Below, one piece after another: positions 59,695 through 64,000 of a stretch of DNA of 64,000 bases (its first letter is position 1; every line of letters starts with the position of its first letter). The notes beneath the pieces were generated by a model. That model ran no database searches and was not told the origin of the DNA. It worked only from the letters and a program-made list of their open reading frames with translations. A program made the position numbers and the translations under genes. The stretch is taken from NCBI RefSeq assembly GCF_002197985.1, contig NZ_NBYK01000012.1:45461-109460 (forward strand), given 5' to 3'. The stretch is from Halopseudomonas aestusnigri. Its GTDB lineage: Bacteria > Pseudomonadota > Gammaproteobacteria > Pseudomonadales > Pseudomonadaceae.

Positions 59695-61239
59695 ATGGCT
59701 ACCAAGAACAAGAAGCTCAGCCTCAAAGACAAGTACCAGTACCTGACCCGCGACATGGCCTGGGAACCGAGCTACCAGAAGAAGGAAGATATCTTCCCCT
59801 ACGAACGCTTCGAGGGGATCAAGATCACCGACTGGGACAAGTGGGAGGATCCCTTCCGCCTGACCATGGATGCCTACTGGAAGTATCAGGCCGAGAAAGA
59901 GAAGAAGCTGTACGCCATCTTCGACGCGTTCGCCCAGAACAACGGCCACCAGAATATTTCCGATGCGCGCTACGTCAACGCCCTCAAGCTGTTTCTGACC
60001 GGTGTTTCGCCGCTGGAATATGGCGCGTTTCAGGGCTACGCCAAGGTTGGCCGGCATTTCAGCGGTGCCGGTGCGCGGGTAGCCTGCCAGATGCAGTCGA
60101 TTGATGAGCTGCGTCACGTGCAGACCCAGCTGCACGCCATGAGCCACTACAACAAGCACTTCAACGGCCTGCACGATTTTGCCCACATGCACGACCGGGT
60201 CTGGTTCCTGTCGGTGCCCAAGTCGTTCTTTGACGACGCTCGCTCGGCTGGCCCGTTCGAGTTTCTGACGGCCATTTCGTTCTCGTTCGAATATGTGCTG
60301 ACCAACCTGCTGTTCGTGCCGTTCATGTCCGGCGCGGCGTACAACGGCGATATGGCCACCGTGACCTTCGGCTTCTCGGCGCAATCGGACGAGGCCCGTC
60401 ACATGACTCTGGGCCTTGAGGTCATCAAGTTCATGCTCGAGCAGCACGAGGACAACGTGCCGATCGTGCAGCACTGGATCGACAAGTGGTTCTGGCGCGG
60501 TTACCGCCTGCTGAGCCTGGTCAGCATGATGATGGACTACATGCTGCCCAACAAGGTGATGTCCTGGAAGGATGCGTGGGAGGTCTATTACGAGCAGAAC
60601 GGCGGCGCCCTGTTCAAGGATCTGGAGCGTTACGGCATTCGCCCGCCCAAGTATCAGGACGTGGCCAACGACGGCAAGAACCACATCAGCCATCAGCTGT
60701 GGTCGACCTTCTATCAGTACAGCCACGCCACCAACTTCCATACCTGGTTGCCCAGTGCCGCGGAAATGGACTGGCTGTCCGAGCAGTACCCGGACACCTT
60801 CGACAAGTACTACCGCCCGCGCTTCGAGCACTGGCAGAAGATGCAGGACAAGGGTGAGCGTTTCTACAACAACACCCTGCCGCAACTGTGCCAGGTGTGC
60901 CAGGTGCCGACCCTGTTCACCGAGCACGGCGATCCGACCCAGCTGAGCCTGCGCACACTGGAGCACGAGGGCGAGCGTTATCACTTCTGCTCGGATGGCT
61001 GCTGCGACATTTTCAAGTACGAGCCCGAGAAGTACATCCAGTCCTGGTTGCCGGTGCACCAGATCTATCAGGGCAACTGCGAGGGGGCAGACGTCGAGAC
61101 CGTGGTCTCGAAGTACTACCACATCAATATCGGCCAGGACAATTTCGACTACGTGGGTTCGCCGGATCACCAGCGCTGGCAGGCGATCAAGGGCAATCGG
61201 CCGCTCGGGGGCGATGACGACTCCCGGGACGCCGCCTGA
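59695..61239 (+). CDS. dmpN: Phenol hydroxylase diiron alpha subunit
   Basis: The 514-residue catalytic subunit that hydroxylates phenol to catechol with O2. The expected diiron ligands are all present: E108, E138 and H141 (DELRH), E199, E233 and H236 (DEARH). The C-terminal region holds a CQVCQVP and CSDGCC cysteine set that may bind zinc. Start at ATG 59695, with AGGAG upstream; the longer frame from 59644 lies inside dmpM and is not used. Length is usual for DmpN/PhN. Confidence 0.96.
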   Translation: MATKNKKLSLKDKYQYLTRDMAWEPSYQKKEDIFPYERFEGIKITDWDKWEDPFRLTMDAYWKYQAEKEKKLYAIFDAFAQNNGHQNISDARYVNALKLFLTGVSPLEYGAFQGYAKVGRHFSGAGARVACQMQSIDELRHVQTQLHAMSHYNKHFNGLHDFAHMHDRVWFLSVPKSFFDDARSAGPFEFLTAISFSFEYVLTNLLFVPFMSGAAYNGDMATVTFGFSAQSDEARHMTLGLEVIKFMLEQHEDNVPIVQHWIDKWFWRGYRLLSLVSMMMDYMLPNKVMSWKDAWEVYYEQNGGALFKDLERYGIRPPKYQDVANDGKNHISHQLWSTFYQYSHATNFHTWLPSAAEMDWLSEQYPDTFDKYYRPRFEHWQKMQDKGERFYNNTLPQLCQVCQVPTLFTEHGDPTQLSLRTLEHEGERYHFCSDGCCDIFKYEPEKYIQSWLPVHQIYQGNCEGADVETVVSKYYHINIGQDNFDYVGSPDHQRWQAIKGNRPLGGDDDSRDAA

Positions 61240-61301
61240 CCTTTCACAACACCCGGCCCCGACCGACAGGTCGGGGCGACAACAAGAACAAGGTGATCTC
61301 C

Positions 61302-61661
61302 ATGAGCGTTAAAGCCCTTTATCAATACAGCGCCGAACCGCGTGACCTGCAGGCCAACTTCAATGGCATGCAACTGGTCTATCTGTACTGGCCGAACCAT
61401 CTGCTGTTCTGTTCGCCGTTTGCCTTTCTGGCGTCGCCCGAGATGAGCATGGGCGAGTTCTGCGAGCAGGTTGTGCGCCCGGCCATTGCCGCCCACCCGC
61501 AGGCCGCCGGCCTGGACTTTGGCCAGGCCCAGTGGCAGCTCAACAATCAGCCGTTCAGCCCGGACCCTGCGCTCAGCCTGGCGCAGAACGGGGTGGCGCA
61601 CAAAGCGCTGCTGACCCTGCGCGTGCCCGGCCTTGACGGTATCGCCGGCGGCGCAATCTGA
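61302..61661 (+). CDS. dmpO: Phenol hydroxylase gamma subunit
   Basis: The 119-residue third oxygenase subunit, with the DmpO pattern VKALYQYSAEPRDLQANFNGMQLVYLYWPNHLLFCSPFAFL. No cofactor is expected. ATG 61302 has AAGGTG upstream; a GTG at 61293 is possible but less likely. It lies 62 bp past dmpN and 10 bp before dmpP. Confidence 0.92.
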   Translation: MSVKALYQYSAEPRDLQANFNGMQLVYLYWPNHLLFCSPFAFLASPEMSMGEFCEQVVRPAIAAHPQAAGLDFGQAQWQLNNQPFSPDPALSLAQNGVAHKALLTLRVPGLDGIAGGAI

Positions 61662-61671
61662 GGAGGCGGTC

Positions 61672-62733
61672 ATGAGCTATACAGTCACGATTGAGCCGAC
61701 CGGCGAACAGATTGAGGTCGAGGAAGACCAGACCATCCTCCAGGCCGCGCTGCGTCAGGGTGTCTGGCTGCCGTTCGCCTGCGGCCACGGCACCTGCGCG
61801 ACCTGCAAGGTGCAGGTGCTGGAGGGCGACGTGGATATCGGCGAGGCCTCGCCGTTCGCGCTGATGGATGTCGAGCGCGACGAAGGCAAGGTGCTGGCCT
61901 GCTGCGCCACGGTGCAGAGCGATGTGACCATCGAAGCCGATATCGATGTGGATGAAGACTTCGAGGGCTATTCGGTAGAGGACTACCGGGCCACGGTCAG
62001 CGAACTGCTGCCACTGTCACCGACCATTTTGGGCGTGCGCCTGAAGCTGGATCGCGCGATGCAGTTTCAGGCTGGCCAGTACATCAACCTGGAACTGCCG
62101 GGCATTGAGGGCAGCCGTGCGTTCTCGCTGGCCAATCCGCCGAGCCGGCCGGACGAGGTCGAGCTGCATGTGCGGCTGGTCGAAGGTGGCGCAGCCACCG
62201 GCTACATCCATCAGCAACTGAAGGTGGGTGATCAGCTGTCGCTGTCCGGACCCTACGGCATGTTCTTTGTGCGCAACTCGCAGCCGGGCGATCTGATCTT
62301 TATTGCCGGCGGCTCGGGGCTGTCCAGCCCGCAGTCGATGATTCTCGACCTGCTGGAGCAGGGCGACAGCCGCCAGATCACCCTGTTTCAGGGCGCGCGC
62401 AACCGCAGCGAACTCTACAACGCCGAGCTGTTCGAGCAACTGGCTGCCAGCCACGCCAATTTCACCTACGTACCGGCGCTCAGCCAGGCGGCCGATGACA
62501 GCGAGTGGCAGGGCTTCCGTGGCTATGTGCACGACGCTGCCAAGGCGCACTTTGACGGCCGTTTTGCCGGTCACAAGGCCTACCTGTGCGGCCCGCCGCC
62601 GATGATCGATGCGGCTATTACCGCCCTGATGCAGGGCCGGCTGTTTGAGCGCGACATCTTCATGGAGCGTTTCTACACCGCCGCCGACGGTGCAGAGGAC
62701 ACCCAGCGCTCGGCGCTATTCAAGCGGATCTGA
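61672..62733 (+). CDS. dmpP: Phenol hydroxylase reductase
   Basis: A 353-residue NADH reductase passing electrons to the diiron oxygenase. A plant-type 2Fe-2S ferredoxin domain (C37, C42, C45, C77) is followed by a ferredoxin-NADP reductase-type domain with RAFSLANPP for FAD and GGSGLSSPQ then CGPPPMIDA for NADH. The normal FAD motif RxYS is here RAFS, a conservative change. Starts at ATG 61672 with AGGAGG upstream. It completes the six phenol hydroxylase genes in the order K-L-M-N-O-P. Confidence 0.95.
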   Translation: MSYTVTIEPTGEQIEVEEDQTILQAALRQGVWLPFACGHGTCATCKVQVLEGDVDIGEASPFALMDVERDEGKVLACCATVQSDVTIEADIDVDEDFEGYSVEDYRATVSELLPLSPTILGVRLKLDRAMQFQAGQYINLELPGIEGSRAFSLANPPSRPDEVELHVRLVEGGAATGYIHQQLKVGDQLSLSGPYGMFFVRNSQPGDLIFIAGGSGLSSPQSMILDLLEQGDSRQITLFQGARNRSELYNAELFEQLAASHANFTYVPALSQAADDSEWQGFRGYVHDAAKAHFDGRFAGHKAYLCGPPPMIDAAITALMQGRLFERDIFMERFYTAADGAEDTQRSALFKRI

Positions 62734-62832
62734 ATCCGGGACGTGAAAGCCGGCCCCCGGCTGCGCATTGCCGCAGTGACAGGTGAAAGGGCTCTCACGT
62801 GAGCAAACGAACGGCAGTCGAGAATAACAACG

Positions 62833-63162
62833 ATGACTGACACATTCGAAATGACCGAGCTGGTCAGAGGCCTGCGCTTCAACTGCGCAAGCGATCACTC
62901 GCTGCTCAAGGCGATGGAGCTGGCCGGCAAGCGCTGCATTCCGGTGGGCTGCCGCGGCGGTGGCTGCGGCCTGTGCAAGGTCCAGGTGGTCAGCGGCGAG
63001 TTCAGCTGCGGGCCCATGAGTAAAAAACATGTAGACGAGGCATCGCGCCGCTGCGGACGGGTACTGGCCTGTCGGGTCTATCCGCGCAGTGACCTGAGCT
63101 TTGAATATCGGCCAGCGCCCGAGCTGGCAGGCACCAACAACAATTCCAATGAGGTGATGTGA
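62833..63162 (+). CDS. dmpQ: DmpQ/XylT-type 2Fe-2S ferredoxin
   Basis: A 109-residue chloroplast-type ferredoxin with ligands C40, C45, C48 and C80 (CX4CX2CX31C). It reduces and re-activates the iron of catechol 2,3-dioxygenase after oxidation by substrate analogues such as 4-methylcatechol. It lies 99 bp after dmpP and its stop overlaps the start of the dioxygenase gene by 1 bp (TGATG), the usual pairing. Confidence 0.93.
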   Translation: MTDTFEMTELVRGLRFNCASDHSLLKAMELAGKRCIPVGCRGGGCGLCKVQVVSGEFSCGPMSKKHVDEASRRCGRVLACRVYPRSDLSFEYRPAPELAGTNNNSNEVM

Positions 63163-64000
63163 TGAGAAAAGGTGTGATGCGTCCCGGTCACGTGCAGATC
63201 CGGGTACTGGATGCCGAAGCCGCCCTGAAACACTATCGCGACCTGGTCGGCCTGATCGAAACCGACCGTGACGAGCAGGGCCGGATTTACCTGAAAGCCT
63301 GGACCGAAGTCGACAAGTTCTCGCTGGTGCTCAATCCGTCCGATGAACCCGGCATGGATTTCATGGGCTTCAAGGTGGTGGACGAGGCAACGCTGGTGCA
63401 GCTGGAGCAGGACCTGCTCGCCTGGGGCTGCCCGGTCGAGCACATTCCGGCCGGCGAGTTGCGCGGCTGTGGCCGCCGCATTCGCTTTGTCGCCCCCAGC
63501 GGGCACACGTTTGAGCTCTATGCCGAGAAGGAATATACCGGCAAGTGGGGTGTCACCGAGGTCAACCCGGAGGCCTGGCCAATGGACCTCAAGGGCATGC
63601 GCGCGGTGCGTTTCGACCACTGCCTGATGTATGGCGATGAGCTGGCGGCCACCTACGATCTGTTCGTCAATGTGCTCGGGTTTTACCTGGCCGAGCAGGT
63701 GCTGGACGAGAACGGCGACCGCATCGCCCAGTTCCTCAGTATCTCGACCAAAGCGCATGACGTGGCCTTCATCATGCATCCCGAGAAGGGCAAGTTTCAT
63801 CACGCCTCGTTCTTCCTCGAAACCTGGGAGGACGTGCTGCGCGCCGCCGACCTGATCAGCATGACCGATACCTCGATCGACATCGGACCGACTCGCCACG
63901 GCCTGACCCACGGCAAGACCATCTACTTCTTCGACCCCTCCGGCAACCGCAACGAGGTGTTCTGCGGCGGTGACTACAACTATCCGGACCACAAACCGGT
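63162..64000 (+). CDS. dmpB: Catechol 2,3-dioxygenase (truncated by window end)
   Basis: An extradiol dioxygenase that opens catechol to 2-hydroxymuconic semialdehyde, starting the meta pathway. 279 complete codons are visible; full-length family members are 307 residues, so the rest lies beyond the window. Iron ligands H153, H214 and E265 are present, with H199, H246 and Y255 as second-sphere residues. The sequence is close to DmpB/XylE. ATG 63162 follows AGGTGATG of dmpQ and is not preceded by a separate promoter. Confidence 0.96.
   Translation, partial: MRKGVMRPGHVQIRVLDAEAALKHYRDLVGLIETDRDEQGRIYLKAWTEVDKFSLVLNPSDEPGMDFMGFKVVDEATLVQLEQDLLAWGCPVEHIPAGELRGCGRRIRFVAPSGHTFELYAEKEYTGKWGVTEVNPEAWPMDLKGMRAVRFDHCLMYGDELAATYDLFVNVLGFYLAEQVLDENGDRIAQFLSISTKAHDVAFIMHPEKGKFHHASFFLETWEDVLRAADLISMTDTSIDIGPTRHGLTHGKTIYFFDPSGNRNEVFCGGDYNYPDHKP

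Noticed and set aside
1-64000. CRISPR array, prophage, transposon or tRNA/rRNA genes
   Set aside because: No regular direct repeats with spacers, no transposase, integrase or phage genes, and no rRNA-like sequence or tRNA cloverleaf were seen in any intergenic gap.

Overview
The window looks like chromosome of a gamma-proteobacterium in the Pseudomonadaceae. Several blocks keep the gene order I know from Pseudomonas aeruginosa: dsbA / cytochrome c4 / engB / polA / DUF2782 / thrB / znuA-zur-znuCB; the aa3 oxidase cluster coxBA-ctaG-coxC with SURF1-ctaA-ctaB-sco; and prlC with yheV and a gamma-carbonic anhydrase gene. GC content is high throughout. A Pseudomonas-type genus such as Halopseudomonas or Stutzerimonas would fit, but I cannot fix the genus from sequence alone. 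No rRNA, tRNA, insertion sequence, prophage or CRISPR array was seen.

Layout. 0-7 kb: SpmAB-like membrane protein, periplasmic amidase, coiled-coil diguanylate cyclase, nuclease-fold protein, DsbA, cytochrome c4 and EngB. 7.1-7.5 kb: an sRNA locus between convergent engB and polA, with the structure and position of Spot 42/ErsA and a sigma-22-like promoter. 7.5-12.5 kb: polA, DUF2782, homoserine kinase and small membrane proteins. 12.6-16.4 kb: lipoprotein and zinc uptake (znuA divergent from zur-znuC-znuB, with a Zur palindrome between). 16.4-25.1 kb: cytochrome c oxidase and haem A assembly genes behind one sigma-70-like promoter. 25.3-31.2 kb: unknown cytosolic protein, YheV, PrlC, carbonic anhydrase, membrane diguanylate cyclase and a CurA-like reductase. 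31.5-34.9 kb: one large gene fusing an ammonium transporter to PAS-PAS-GGDEF-EAL. 34.9-39.3 kb: YbaN, a histidine kinase / TPR response regulator pair, a NAD(P)-binding protein and DUF533. 39.3-42.3 kb: CadR/CadA metal efflux and a 51-residue membrane peptide. 42.4-46.6 kb: DUF2946-like protein, TonB receptor and PepSY protein. 46.7-48.7 kb: lipoprotein, SDR and a secreted helical protein.

48.9-64 kb is the most distinctive part. A DmpR/XylR-type sigma-54 activator (56036-57751) lies between two outward-facing units. To the right is the phenol hydroxylase operon dmpKLMNOP, then a DmpQ-type ferredoxin and catechol 2,3-dioxygenase, cut by the window end. Its start region has a sigma-54 -24/-12 promoter, an IHF consensus site and DmpR-like sites. 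To the left is a four-gene operon encoding a YCF48-like lipoprotein, an RND/MMPL transporter, a DUF1302 outer-membrane barrel and a DUF1329 periplasmic protein. This operon has its own sigma-54 promoter and a near-perfect XylR/DmpR-type operator about 125-140 bp upstream of the predicted start. I infer that the activator drives both units, which would tie an uncharacterised envelope-spanning transport system to growth on phenolic compounds.

A second theme is cyclic-di-GMP: three GGDEF proteins within 34 kb (soluble coiled-coil, six-helix membrane, and Amt-fused with EAL). All coordinates, residues and sites come from direct reading. Family names come from recognised motifs and synteny, not from database searches.
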